Assembly: GCA_013041835.1 (NCBI GenBank)
Contig: JABDRH010000406.1
Location: forward strand, 1-9,842
Source of the DNA: Desulfatitalea sp.
GTDB taxonomy: Bacteria > Desulfobacterota > Desulfobacteria > Desulfobacterales > Desulfosarcinaceae
Length of the DNA stretch: 9,842 nucleotides
Direction of reading: 5' to 3'
Part shown: piece by piece, positions 1-7,311 of the stretch
Layout: every line of letters starts with the position of its first letter
Numbering within the stretch: position 1 is the stretch's first letter
The notes under the pieces: model-generated
Told to the model about the DNA's origin: nothing
The model's input: only the letters and a program-made list of their open reading frames with translations
Database searches by the model: none
Program-made: the position numbers and the translations under genes

Positions 1-113
1 GTATGTACCGGTGGATGATACGCCGCATTCGGGCGCAAAGACGAACAAAATAGGGAGACTATTTCTTTCCTGAACCCTTTCCTGAAACCATGCACAGATA
101 GCGTGTGAAAGGG

Positions 114-123
114 GTCCTAGGAC
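114..123. repeat. Perfect 10-bp palindrome GTCCTAGGAC
   Basis: A perfect self-complementary 10-mer lies just past the stop codon of the minus-strand small gene. Next to it is the short inverted repeat AAAATC-G-GATTTT at 124-136, which overlaps that stop codon. Neither has a GC-rich stem followed by a T-run, so I do not call a terminator, although this is where one would be expected. The rest of 1-134 shows no gene that I can support. Confidence 0.3.
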
Positions 124-134
124 AAAATCGGATT

Positions 135-419
135 TTAGGCCTGATCGGTTTTGAGGGTTTCGATCTCTTTTTTCAGATCTTCAATCTCTTGTTTGTACTT
201 GCCTGAATCGTCAGCGCTCTGGGCGATATCTTCATCATCATCGCCTTTTTTCCAGTTGTCTTTCAGCTCATCAAATCCCAGGTAGATGGCAAGCCCGCCG
301 CCAAGCAACAGCATTATGGGGATAGCGCCCGCCAACAGTTGAAGAAATGCAGTGAACCAAACCGTCAGGCCGATAAGCCCGAGTACTGCCGCTACCGAAC
401 CGCCGATTAATGTTTTCAT
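135..419 (-). CDS. Small two-helix membrane protein with C-terminal coiled coil (unknown function)
   Basis: I do not recognise a named family for this 94-residue protein. Residues about 4-24 and 27-49 form two hydrophobic segments rich in Gly, Leu and Ile, with a GGG at 40-42, consistent with a membrane hairpin. A strongly acidic stretch (DDDEDI, 60-65) follows. The C-terminal tail has Y75, I79, L82, I86 and L89 in 4-3-4-3 spacing, as in a short coiled coil. I chose the ATG at 419-417 because an AGGAGGT Shine-Dalgarno (435-429) lies 9 nt upstream. The in-frame TTG at 428-426 would directly abut that site and so is unlikely. The gene is divergent from plsB and stands alone. Its tail suggests oligomerisation or partner binding at the membrane surface, but that is inference. 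Good Shine-Dalgarno and typical membrane composition make it a real gene. Confidence 0.8.
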   Translation of the reverse strand: MKTLIGGSVAAVLGLIGLTVWFTAFLQLLAGAIPIMLLLGGGLAIYLGFDELKDNWKKGDDDEDIAQSADDSGKYKQEIEDLKKEIETLKTDQA

Positions 420-443
420 AAAACGCAAACCTCCTTCTTTTTA

Positions 444-457
444 TGAACTACAGTTCA
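444..457. promoter_or_regulatory. Operator-like palindrome TGAACTACAGTTCA
   Basis: The arms TGAACT and AGTTCA are perfectly inverted around a 2-bp centre, so the site contains GAAC-N4-GTTC. It sits immediately downstream of the putative minus-strand -10 box and about 25 nt before the start codon of the small membrane protein, the usual place for a repressor site. The half-sites match the core of Gram-positive-type LexA boxes, although the middle four bases do not fit the Bacillus consensus. The regulator is unknown. Confidence 0.35.
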
Positions 458-487
458 AAAATAGACACTTTCAATATACCAAGTCAA
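458..487 (-). promoter_or_regulatory. Putative sigma70-type promoter for the small membrane protein
   Basis: Read on the minus strand, TTGACT (487-482, 5 of 6 to the -35 consensus) is followed after 18 nt by TATTTT (463-458, 4 of 6 to the -10 consensus). The expected start of transcription would fall inside the palindrome at 444-457, giving a short leader with the AGGAGGT site. Eye-matched only, with no expression evidence. Confidence 0.4.
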
Positions 488-604
488 AGGAATTTACCCT
501 AATTATGAGAGCTGCGTGAATGAAGCGTAACCCTGCTCCAAAACAAGTGCAATGAATTACCACATGGCTCCGGTGTACGCAAGCCTATTTTTCCCGTTTC
601 ACAC

Positions 605-627
605 GATGATCGGCAATTGCAATCATC
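605..627. repeat. Imperfect nested palindrome upstream of plsB
   Basis: The palindrome GCAATTGC (613-620) is flanked by GATGAT (605-610) and ATCATC (622-627), which are reverse complements with a one-base offset. It lies about 75-95 nt before the plsB start codon in a 280-bp non-coding gap between divergent genes. It could be an operator or an mRNA leader hairpin. No protein is identified. I could not find a convincing -35/-10 pair for plsB in this gap; TTGCAA at 617-622 with TAGCTT at 640-645 is a weak possibility. Confidence 0.3.
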
Positions 628-700
628 ATGCAATTCTGTTAGCTTGCGAACAGATTTCCATGAACATTCAATGCATCCAACATGTTAGGTGAAAAAAGCC

Positions 701-3337
701 ATGCCGGCATCCCAGGAGAGCATAACGCAATCATGGCGAAAGCGGTGGCATCAAGGCATCATGTCGATGCTAAAGGGCACTCACAACCATTTTTTGTTCG
801 CTTTGCCGCCGAGCAAAGGACTCGTCCCATGGCTGCTGGGGCGACTGTTTCGCGGAATTACCATTGACGATTCGCACCTGGCGCTTCTGCGCCGAATGCC
901 ACCGAATGCCATTGCCGTCTACACCATTAAGTTCAAAAGCCATTTTGAGTATCTGTGCTACCACATCCGCTATCAAAAGGAGAAGCTGCCGGTTCCCGAG
1001 CTGGCCATGGGCATGCGGCCCTGGCTTTTTCACACGGTGACTCATATCCTGCGCAGCTTTCTGGCTCACCTGCACTGGTGGTTGACACGCCGTCAAGGGC
1101 TGGACCCTTACATCAATGGATATTGGCGGCAATCCCTGCTCGAAGGCAAAGCCGCAGTACTGCCGCTGGTGGAACGGCACGGCTTCTACCGCCGTTTTGT
1201 CAAAGCCCAACAGGATCCGTTGCGGTTTCTCATCGAGATGCAGCAGGCCACGGATCACCCCGTCATCATCATTCCACACCTGATGTTTTTCAGCCGCAAT
1301 CCGGCACCGGCCATCCCCCGGCTAAGGGACGTCATATTCGGCTCGGAGCAACGGCCCGGCTTCATGCGACGACTGGTCGTTCTATTCCGTAATCCGGCAA
1401 AGGTCTTTGTGGAGCTTTCTCACCCCTTGAATCTGCGCGACTTTATCGCGAGCGCCGGATTGGCGGAGACCAACCCGGAGTACCTGGCCCTGATCCTGCG
1501 CCGGCGCCTGCTGCTCCAGCACAACCGACACCGGCAGACCATCACCGGGCCGGTGGTCAAATCCCACGAGGAGTTCAAAGAAGAGCTGCTATCCGGCGAG
1601 CGCCTGCGTCAATTCATGACCCAATACGCCGAAAGCCGAGACAAGACGATCTACCAGGTGCGAAAACAGGCCGACAATTATCTTGACGAAATCGCCGCCA
1701 AATACAACCACTTTGCCGTCAACCTGGCCAGCAAGTCCACCACCTTGCTGCTGAATGCCTTATTCGAAGATATTGTCATCGATAAAGCAGGGTTGCAGCA
1801 GGTGAAGGTCATGGCGCGGAAAGGCCCGCTTATCCTGGTGCCATGTCACAAGAGCCACGTGGATTACCTGATCCTATCGGTGCTTTTTTACAATAACAAC
1901 ATGCCCGCACCCCATATCGCCGCAGGGAAAAATCTCTCTTTTTGGCCGCTGGGTGCGATGTTTCGCGCCGTGGGGGCATTTTTTGTTCGGCGCACCTTCA
2001 GCGGCGCAGTGGTCTACTCAAAGGTATTCGCCGAATACCTGTTCAAACTGCTTAATGAGGGGTTCAATATCGAACTGTTCATCGAAGGCGGACGCAGCCG
2101 CAGCGGCAAGCTGCTCATGCCCAAACTGGGACTGGTCACGCTGCTGCTCAAAGCGTTTAGGGAAGGGGCCTGCGAGGACATGATCTTCGTACCCATCTTC
2201 ATCGGGTACGACCAGGTGCTCGAAGAAGGGGCTTATCTTGAGGAACTGAGCGGCGGCAAAAAGCAGCCGGAAAATATCTCCCAGGTCATCAAAGCCCGCC
2301 GTTTTCTCAAGAACCGCTATGGCAAGATATATATCAACTTCCACGCCCCATTGTCGCTGCAGGAGACCTTGGTCGAAAGCGGCACCAACTTTGCGGAGAT
2401 GACAAGCAAGGAACAAAATGCGCTATGCCGTCACCTGGGCTGGCGCATCATCAATGCCATCGGCAAGATCAGCATGATCACGCCTCATGCCCTGGTGGCG
2501 TCGGCGGCATTGAACAACTCGGCCCCGCGCTTTACCATCAACGAATTGATGCAGGTGGTCGACACCTACATCGCCTTTATTGGTTCCCAGGGCGCCCAAC
2601 TGACCGACACATTGACCACGGACCCTCGGCACGCCTGCCATCAGGCCTTGGAAAATTATCTGCAACGCAAAATCATAGAACTGCCCGACGGTGAAAAGGG
2701 AATGCCGGCGGATATTGCTCAGTACCACCTGCACCCAGGCAAACGCCTGCAATTGGAGTACTACAAGAATAACGCGATTGCCTGGTTCGTTCCGGCGGCC
2801 TGCACGGCAACAACCATTCTGGAATTGGACGCCTTTCAATTCTCCAAGGCCGATCTGCATAATCGCTACCGTTTTCTGAACGACTTGTTCAAATATGAAT
2901 TTGCCTACGATTTGGACAAAAGCCCCGAGATGATAGTGCGTAAAAGCATCAAGGCGTTTATCGACGATGCCATCCTGATCCCGCATCCCACCCTGCCGGA
3001 CACCTATCAGATAACATCGGCCGGATATCGTAAACTCAAACTTTTTGCACGCTTTCTGCTGACTTATTTCGAATCCTACTGGGTCGTGCTCACCTTCTTC
3101 AAGCAGACCCCGCGCAAAGAGGCCAGCGGCAAGGATCGCATTAAGCGCATCCAGTCCCTGGGTAAAAGCATGTATCGCAAGCAGGAGCTGATCTTGCCCG
3201 AGTCGCTCTCCAAGATCAATTACGAAAACGGCATCAGCCTGTTGACCAGCAATGGCGTAAGGGGAGCGGAAAGCACCACGCAAATAGAAATGTACGAACA
3301 GACCCTACGCAACTTCGTTTACCTGATCAAACAATGA
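701..3337 (+). CDS. plsB: Glycerol-3-phosphate 1-O-acyltransferase PlsB
   Basis: PlsB transfers an acyl group from acyl-ACP or acyl-CoA to position 1 of sn-glycerol-3-phosphate, the first step of phospholipid synthesis at the inner membrane. The 878-residue protein shows all four acyltransferase blocks in order: HKSHVD (383-388, the catalytic HX4D), GAFFVRRTF (425-433), FIEGGRSRSG (460-469) and IFVPIFIGY (495-503). Length is somewhat above the 807 residues of E. coli PlsB, with a long N-terminal region and the family's C-terminal region. I chose ATG 701 because AGGTGA (687-692) lies 8 nt upstream. A GTG at 689 would add four residues but has no Shine-Dalgarno. The stop TGA overlaps the next start (ATGA), so translation of the two genes is probably coupled. 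Identification is firm from the motifs; whether acyl-ACP or acyl-CoA is preferred cannot be told. Confidence 0.95.
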   Translation: MPASQESITQSWRKRWHQGIMSMLKGTHNHFLFALPPSKGLVPWLLGRLFRGITIDDSHLALLRRMPPNAIAVYTIKFKSHFEYLCYHIRYQKEKLPVPELAMGMRPWLFHTVTHILRSFLAHLHWWLTRRQGLDPYINGYWRQSLLEGKAAVLPLVERHGFYRRFVKAQQDPLRFLIEMQQATDHPVIIIPHLMFFSRNPAPAIPRLRDVIFGSEQRPGFMRRLVVLFRNPAKVFVELSHPLNLRDFIASAGLAETNPEYLALILRRRLLLQHNRHRQTITGPVVKSHEEFKEELLSGERLRQFMTQYAESRDKTIYQVRKQADNYLDEIAAKYNHFAVNLASKSTTLLLNALFEDIVIDKAGLQQVKVMARKGPLILVPCHKSHVDYLILSVLFYNNNMPAPHIAAGKNLSFWPLGAMFRAVGAFFVRRTFSGAVVYSKVFAEYLFKLLNEGFNIELFIEGGRSRSGKLLMPKLGLVTLLLKAFREGACEDMIFVPIFIGYDQVLEEGAYLEELSGGKKQPENISQVIKARRFLKNRYGKIYINFHAPLSLQETLVESGTNFAEMTSKEQNALCRHLGWRIINAIGKISMITPHALVASAALNNSAPRFTINELMQVVDTYIAFIGSQGAQLTDTLTTDPRHACHQALENYLQRKIIELPDGEKGMPADIAQYHLHPGKRLQLEYYKNNAIAWFVPAACTATTILELDAFQFSKADLHNRYRFLNDLFKYEFAYDLDKSPEMIVRKSIKAFIDDAILIPHPTLPDTYQITSAGYRKLKLFARFLLTYFESYWVVLTFFKQTPRKEASGKDRIKRIQSLGKSMYRKQELILPESLSKINYENGISLLTSNGVRGAESTTQIEMYEQTLRNFVYLIKQ

Positions 3338-5031
3338 AAGCACTGATTCTCGCCGCCGGCCTGGGCACTCGGCTGCGGCCATACACGTTGCACACGCCCA
3401 AGCCACTGTTCACCCTGAACCGGCGGCCGCTGCTCGATATTACGATTGAGCGGCTACTAGCGGCGGGTTGCCGACAGATCGTGATCAACACCCACCATCT
3501 GCACGAGCAGATCGACCGTTTCATTGCCGCGCGCCGATATGCCATTGAAGTGCAAACCCGCTTCGAACCGGAGATTCTCGGCACCGGAGGGGCCATCGCC
3601 AACATGGCCGATGTCTGGCGCGACATACCGCTTCTGGTGATCAACGCCGATATCCTCACGGACATCGACCTGGCCATGGTCTATGGTTTCCACGCAACGC
3701 ACGGCCATGCCGTTACCATGGTGATGCACGACGAACCCCGGTTCAATTCCGTCTGGGTGGACAGCAAAGACCGGGTGGCAGGTTTCGGCGCGCAACCGAA
3801 TGACCGCGCCGGAATGCGCCGGATGGCCTTTACCGGCATTCATGTGCTCGATCCCCGGGTGATTGACTATCTGCCCGCGCGGGGGGCAGCGGACATCATC
3901 GACGCCTACGCGAAGATGGTTGCGGCCGGCGAAACCATCCAGGCATTCATTGTCAGCGGTCATCAGTGGGAAGATATCGGCACGCCGGAAAGCTACCGTA
4001 CGGCGGCCGAGAAACACATCAGCCCCATCGCTTTCGAGCAGGCCACGGGACGTCCGCCCGTGGCGCCGCTTCACAAGGAAAAGCTGCAGGGTGACGGGTC
4101 CGACCGAAACTGGTACCGATTTTCGGACCGCCGCACCTCACTGGTCATGGTCGACCACGGCATTCACCCCCACCCGGACAAGCCGGCTGAGGTGGACGCC
4201 TTCGTATCCATCGGGCGGCACCTGTTTGACGTGGGCGCCAGCGTCCCACGCATTCATGCCTGGGACCCGTTTTCAGGGCTGGTATACCTGGACGACCTCG
4301 GCGGGCGGCATTTACAGGATATCGCGCGCACGGCGGATGCGCCGGTGGTTCGGCAATGGTACCGGCAGGTGATCGACCGCTGGCTGGACATGGCACTGGA
4401 AGGGGCCAAGGGCTTCGACACCGGTTGGACCCATCAGAGCAGCCACTACGACCGCAACCTGATCCTCGAAAAAGAGTGCCGCTACTTCATGGTGGCGTTC
4501 GTCAACGGTTACATGGGGTTGCCTGAAACTTTTGACGATCTGGCCGACGAGTTTGAAGCACTGGCCCGGTGCGCCCTGGCGGATGCGCTGAATGGATTCA
4601 TGCATCGCGACCTGCAGTCGCGCAACATCATGATCCAGGGGGAAAAAATCTATTTCATCGATTTACAGGGTGGGCGGTTGGGGCCACTGCAATACGACCT
4701 GGCGTCGCTGCTCATCGATCCGTACGCCGCGCTAGGCCGGCAGACCCAAACGAAACTGCTGGACTATGCCACGGCTCAGATCCATATGCGCACCGGCATG
4801 GATGAAAACACGTTCAAACAGGGATACATGTATTGTGCCTTAACACGCAATCTGCAGATCCTGGGTGCTTACGGCCATCTGACCCGGGTCAAACATAAGC
4901 CTTTCTTCGAGGCTTTTATTCCCGGCGCCCTGGCCACCTTGAGGGACCATATCGCCTTAAAAAGCAACCGGTTTCCAAAGCTTGCCACGCTGGCCGGCAC
5001 CCTGACGAAACGGCTGTCTAACAAAGGATAA
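3334..5031 (+). CDS. Fused nucleotidyltransferase-sugar kinase, MurU-AmgK-like
   Basis: This 565-residue protein joins two enzymes. Residues 1 to about 230 are a sugar-1-phosphate nucleotidyltransferase: LAAGLGTRLRP (6-16), TPKPL (21-25), LGTGGA (82-87), INADIL (103-108, metal Asp106) and WEDIGTP (212-218, second metal Asp214). This layout matches MurU (MurNAc-1-phosphate uridylyltransferase). Residues about 250-565 are an aminoglycoside-phosphotransferase-type kinase: GDGSDRNWYR (253-262) in the nucleotide-loop position, HRDLQSRN (424-431, catalytic Asp426, Asn431) and FIDLQGGRLGP (441-451, metal Asp443), followed by YDLASLL. These resemble AmgK, the anomeric MurNAc/GlcNAc kinase. In Pseudomonas the two are separate adjacent genes that make UDP-MurNAc from recycled MurNAc, bypassing de novo synthesis and fosfomycin. 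Here both steps would sit on one chain, with a linker of about 20 residues. The start overlaps the plsB stop, with no Shine-Dalgarno of its own. The substrate is inferred; another hexose is possible. Confidence 0.85.
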   Translation: MKALILAAGLGTRLRPYTLHTPKPLFTLNRRPLLDITIERLLAAGCRQIVINTHHLHEQIDRFIAARRYAIEVQTRFEPEILGTGGAIANMADVWRDIPLLVINADILTDIDLAMVYGFHATHGHAVTMVMHDEPRFNSVWVDSKDRVAGFGAQPNDRAGMRRMAFTGIHVLDPRVIDYLPARGAADIIDAYAKMVAAGETIQAFIVSGHQWEDIGTPESYRTAAEKHISPIAFEQATGRPPVAPLHKEKLQGDGSDRNWYRFSDRRTSLVMVDHGIHPHPDKPAEVDAFVSIGRHLFDVGASVPRIHAWDPFSGLVYLDDLGGRHLQDIARTADAPVVRQWYRQVIDRWLDMALEGAKGFDTGWTHQSSHYDRNLILEKECRYFMVAFVNGYMGLPETFDDLADEFEALARCALADALNGFMHRDLQSRNIMIQGEKIYFIDLQGGRLGPLQYDLASLLIDPYAALGRQTQTKLLDYATAQIHMRTGMDENTFKQGYMYCALTRNLQILGAYGHLTRVKHKPFFEAFIPGALATLRDHIALKSNRFPKLATLAGTLTKRLSNKG

Positions 5032-5035
5032 GGAG
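5030..5035 (+). promoter_or_regulatory. Shine-Dalgarno AAGGAG for dapB
   Basis: AAGGAG overlaps the stop codon of the fused kinase gene and lies 7 nt before ATG 5043. It fixes the dapB start and suggests efficient independent re-initiation within the operon. Confidence 0.8.
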
Positions 5036-5042
5036 AATCGCC

Positions 5043-5873
5043 ATGGAGAAAATCAATGTCATGCTCAACGGCCTGCCCGGCAACGTGGCCGGCGTGATCG
5101 CCCGGCATATTCAAGCCGATACGCGGCTGCAGTTGTTGCCATACGCCTTGACCGGACCGCAGATCGAAGCCGACCAATGCCATATCGGCGATATGGCGAT
5201 CGCCCTGATCCGGCCCGATGCCCGCGAAACGCGCATCGAAACCATCAAACACGAAGCAGGCCCGTTTATCAGCGTGGACTACACGCACCCTTCGGCCATC
5301 AGCGATAATGCCGAGTTCTACGGCCGCCACCAACTGCCCTTCGTCATGGGCACCACCGGCGGCGACCGCGACCAACTGAGCCGAAACGTGGTTGCTGCAA
5401 ACAATACCGCGATCATCGCCCCCAACATGGCCAAACAGATCGTTGGCTTTCAGGCCATGATGGCCTACGCGGCGGAAACCTTTCCGAATCTGTTCAAGGG
5501 GTATCACCTGACCCTGCGGGAGAGCCACCAGACCGGAAAAGCGGATACCAGCGGCACGGCCAAGGCCATGGTGACCTATTTCAACCAGATGGGCGTCGAC
5601 TTTACCGCCGAACAGATTGAAAAAGAGCGTGATCCCGAGCGCCAGGCCAACATGTGGGGCATTCCCGCCGCGCACCTCGACGGCCATGCCTGGCACACCT
5701 ACTCCCTGGTCTCGCCCGACGAGACCGCGCGCTTCCAGTTCACCCACAATGTCAACGGCCGGGACATCTATGGGGAGGGCACGGCAGATGCCGTCTGCTT
5801 TCTATCCAAACAGGTCGCCAAAGGGGTAACGGGCAAAGTCTATTCCATGATCGATGTACTGAAAAGTCTGTAG
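5043..5873 (+). CDS. dapB: 4-hydroxy-tetrahydrodipicolinate reductase, plant-type DapB
   Basis: DapB reduces 4-hydroxy-tetrahydrodipicolinate with NAD(P)H in the diaminopimelate/lysine pathway in the cytosol, feeding peptidoglycan and protein synthesis. The 276-residue protein has an N-terminal nucleotide-binding loop GLPGNVA (10-16), VDYTHPSA (78-85), FVMGTTGG (100-107), APNMAKQ (126-132) and the substrate motif ESHQTGKADTSGTA (160-173) with the catalytic pair H162 and K166. These stretches and HNVNGRDIYGEGT near the C-terminus match my memory of Arabidopsis DHDPR far better than E. coli DapB, which has HHRHKVDAPSGTA; this is the narrow plant-type subfamily. The third glycine of the usual GxxGxxG is Ala16. 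It starts 11 nt after the fused kinase gene with a good Shine-Dalgarno and is the last gene of the operon. No clear terminator follows. Confidence 0.92.
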   Translation: MEKINVMLNGLPGNVAGVIARHIQADTRLQLLPYALTGPQIEADQCHIGDMAIALIRPDARETRIETIKHEAGPFISVDYTHPSAISDNAEFYGRHQLPFVMGTTGGDRDQLSRNVVAANNTAIIAPNMAKQIVGFQAMMAYAAETFPNLFKGYHLTLRESHQTGKADTSGTAKAMVTYFNQMGVDFTAEQIEKERDPERQANMWGIPAAHLDGHAWHTYSLVSPDETARFQFTHNVNGRDIYGEGTADAVCFLSKQVAKGVTGKVYSMIDVLKSL

Positions 5874-5898
5874 TTCTTGTAAGATTCCGACAAATCAC

Positions 5899-5927
5899 TT
5901 GACCTATGTCGCGCATCTCGTTAACTA
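5899..5927 (+). promoter_or_regulatory. Possible promoter for the bio operon
   Basis: TTGACC (5899-5904) is 5 of 6 to the -35 consensus. A -10 box would fall around TTAACTAAT (5921-5929) at 16-19 bp spacing, but no hexamer there matches well. The left half of the putative BirA operator overlaps this -10 region, which would fit repression. Weak evidence taken alone. Confidence 0.3.
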
Positions 5928-5949
5928 ATCATTCTTATCGCGTTTACGA
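5918..5949. promoter_or_regulatory. Putative BirA (biotin) operator
   Basis: TCGTTAAC (5918-5925) and GTTTACGA (5942-5949) are inverted repeats with one mismatch, separated by 16 bp. The known BirA operator has TTGTAAAC and GTTTACAA half-sites at a similar separation; these half-sites match it at 6 and 7 of 8 positions. The site lies 48 bp upstream of bioA at the likely promoter. BirA with biotinyl-AMP would bind here to shut down the operon when biotin is plentiful. birA itself is not in the window, so the assignment rests on half-site resemblance and position. Confidence 0.45.
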
Positions 5950-5997
5950 AAGTTGTGTAATTGAAAGTTTGATAGTGGAGCACGTATCGGCGCACTG

Positions 5998-7311
5998 ATG
6001 ACATCAGCCCAATCCATCGATATTCTGGAAACCGATCGCCTGCATGTATGGCACCCTTATGCCGCCACGGTCAATCCACTGCCGGTCTATCCGGTGGCCT
6101 CGGCCGAGGGGGTTCGGCTGCGGCTGGCGGACGGCCGGGAACTCATCGACGGCATGGCCTCGTGGTGGTGCGCGGTGCACGGTTACAACCACCCCGTGCT
6201 CAATGCCGCCGCCACCGCCCAGATCGACCGGATGGCCCATGTGATGTTCGGCGGACTGACCCACCAACCGGCGGTGGAACTGGCCGCCTTGTTGTGTGAC
6301 ATCACCCCCGGGGGACTGAATCGCGTCTTTTTCTGCGACTCGGGGTCGGTGGCGGTGGAAGTGGCCATCAAGATGGCGCTCCAGTTCTGGGTGGCCGGCA
6401 AACGACCGGAAAAATCGCGTCTGCTCACCATTCGCGGCGGATACCATGGCGATACGTTCGGCGCCATGGCGGTATGCGATCCGGTCACCGGCATGCACGG
6501 CATGTTCCGGGCCAACCTGACCCAGCACCTGTTTGCCGACCGGCCCGGCTGCCGCTTCGACGCCGACTGGGACAACGGCGACACCACCAGCATGGAAACC
6601 CTGCTGGCGGTCCATCACCATGAAATCGCAGCGGTGATTCTGGAGCCCGTATTGCAGGGCGCCGGCGGCATGTGGTGCTACCATCCCGAGTATCTGCGAC
6701 AATTGCGCGCCTTGTGCGACCGATACGATGTCCTGCTGGTATTCGATGAAATCGCCACCGGCTTCGGCCGCACCGGGTGCCTGTTCGCCGCCGAACACGC
6801 CGGGGTGACACCCGATATCCTGTGCCTGGGCAAGGCGCTTACCGGTGGATATATGAGCCTGGCCGCCACCATGTCCACCGGCCGGGTAAGCGACGCCATT
6901 TCCGGCGACGGATCGGCCCCTTTCATGCACGGCCCCACCTTCATGGCCAATCCCCTGGCCTGCGCCGTCGCCCTTGGAAGCGTTCGCTTGCTGCTCGAAT
7001 CGCCCTGGGAACAACGGATCAGTGCTATCGAGACCCAACTGAAACGGGAACTTTCGGCCTGCGCCGGCTTGCCCCATGTGGCGGATATCCGCGTCATCGG
7101 CGCGGTGGGCGTTATCGAACTGGACCGTCCGGTGGACATGCGCGCCGCCGTGCCGCGATTCGTGGCCCAAGGGGTTTGGATCCGGCCCTTTGGGCGTCTG
7201 GTTTACATCATGCCGCCGTATATCATCGCGCCCGAAGAATTGTCCCGCCTCACCACGGCCATGCACACAGTGGTCGCCGATGCGTCGTGTCTGGCTCAAA
7301 GCGCAACATGA
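5998..7311 (+). CDS. bioA: Adenosylmethionine-8-amino-7-oxononanoate aminotransferase BioA
   Basis: BioA converts KAPA to 7,8-diaminopelargonate (DAPA) with S-adenosylmethionine as amino donor, a cytosolic PLP-dependent step of biotin synthesis. The 437-residue protein carries WHPY (18-21, Tyr21 aligning with substrate-site Tyr17 of E. coli), MASWW (53-57), RGGYHGD (146-152), VFDEIATGFGRTG (Asp250 for the PLP pyridine nitrogen) and GKALTGG with the Schiff-base Lys279. Full length and all key residues are present. ATG 5998 gives a family-like N-terminus, but the only nearby Shine-Dalgarno-like sequence, GGAG at 5977-5980, is 17 nt away, so initiation may be weak; a CTG at 5995 is the only in-frame near alternative. 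The stop overlaps the bioF start. Confidence 0.96.
   Translation: MTSAQSIDILETDRLHVWHPYAATVNPLPVYPVASAEGVRLRLADGRELIDGMASWWCAVHGYNHPVLNAAATAQIDRMAHVMFGGLTHQPAVELAALLCDITPGGLNRVFFCDSGSVAVEVAIKMALQFWVAGKRPEKSRLLTIRGGYHGDTFGAMAVCDPVTGMHGMFRANLTQHLFADRPGCRFDADWDNGDTTSMETLLAVHHHEIAAVILEPVLQGAGGMWCYHPEYLRQLRALCDRYDVLLVFDEIATGFGRTGCLFAAEHAGVTPDILCLGKALTGGYMSLAATMSTGRVSDAISGDGSAPFMHGPTFMANPLACAVALGSVRLLLESPWEQRISAIETQLKRELSACAGLPHVADIRVIGAVGVIELDRPVDMRAAVPRFVAQGVWIRPFGRLVYIMPPYIIAPEELSRLTTAMHTVVADASCLAQSAT

Noticed and set aside
682..867. Short frame from ATG 682 overlapping the plsB start
   Set aside because: No Shine-Dalgarno at a usable distance and no recognisable content; the AGGTGA site points to ATG 701 of plsB.
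2423..3283. 286-codon minus-strand frame opposite plsB
   Set aside because: No Shine-Dalgarno or recognisable domain, and it lies entirely within the C-terminal part of plsB.
5874..5917. Terminator after dapB
   Set aside because: No hairpin with a T-tract could be found, so read-through toward bioA cannot be excluded.
6004..7299. Long open frame of 431 codons on the minus strand opposite bioA
   Set aside because: It is the mirror of a high-GC coding gene; the predicted protein is Gly/His/Gln-rich and low in motif content, while bioA on the plus strand has every catalytic residue.
6777..7307. Upstream extension of bioF into bioA (573-codon frame)
   Set aside because: The extension is Arg/Gly/His-rich out-of-frame translation of bioA. 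BioF homology begins only after about 7320.
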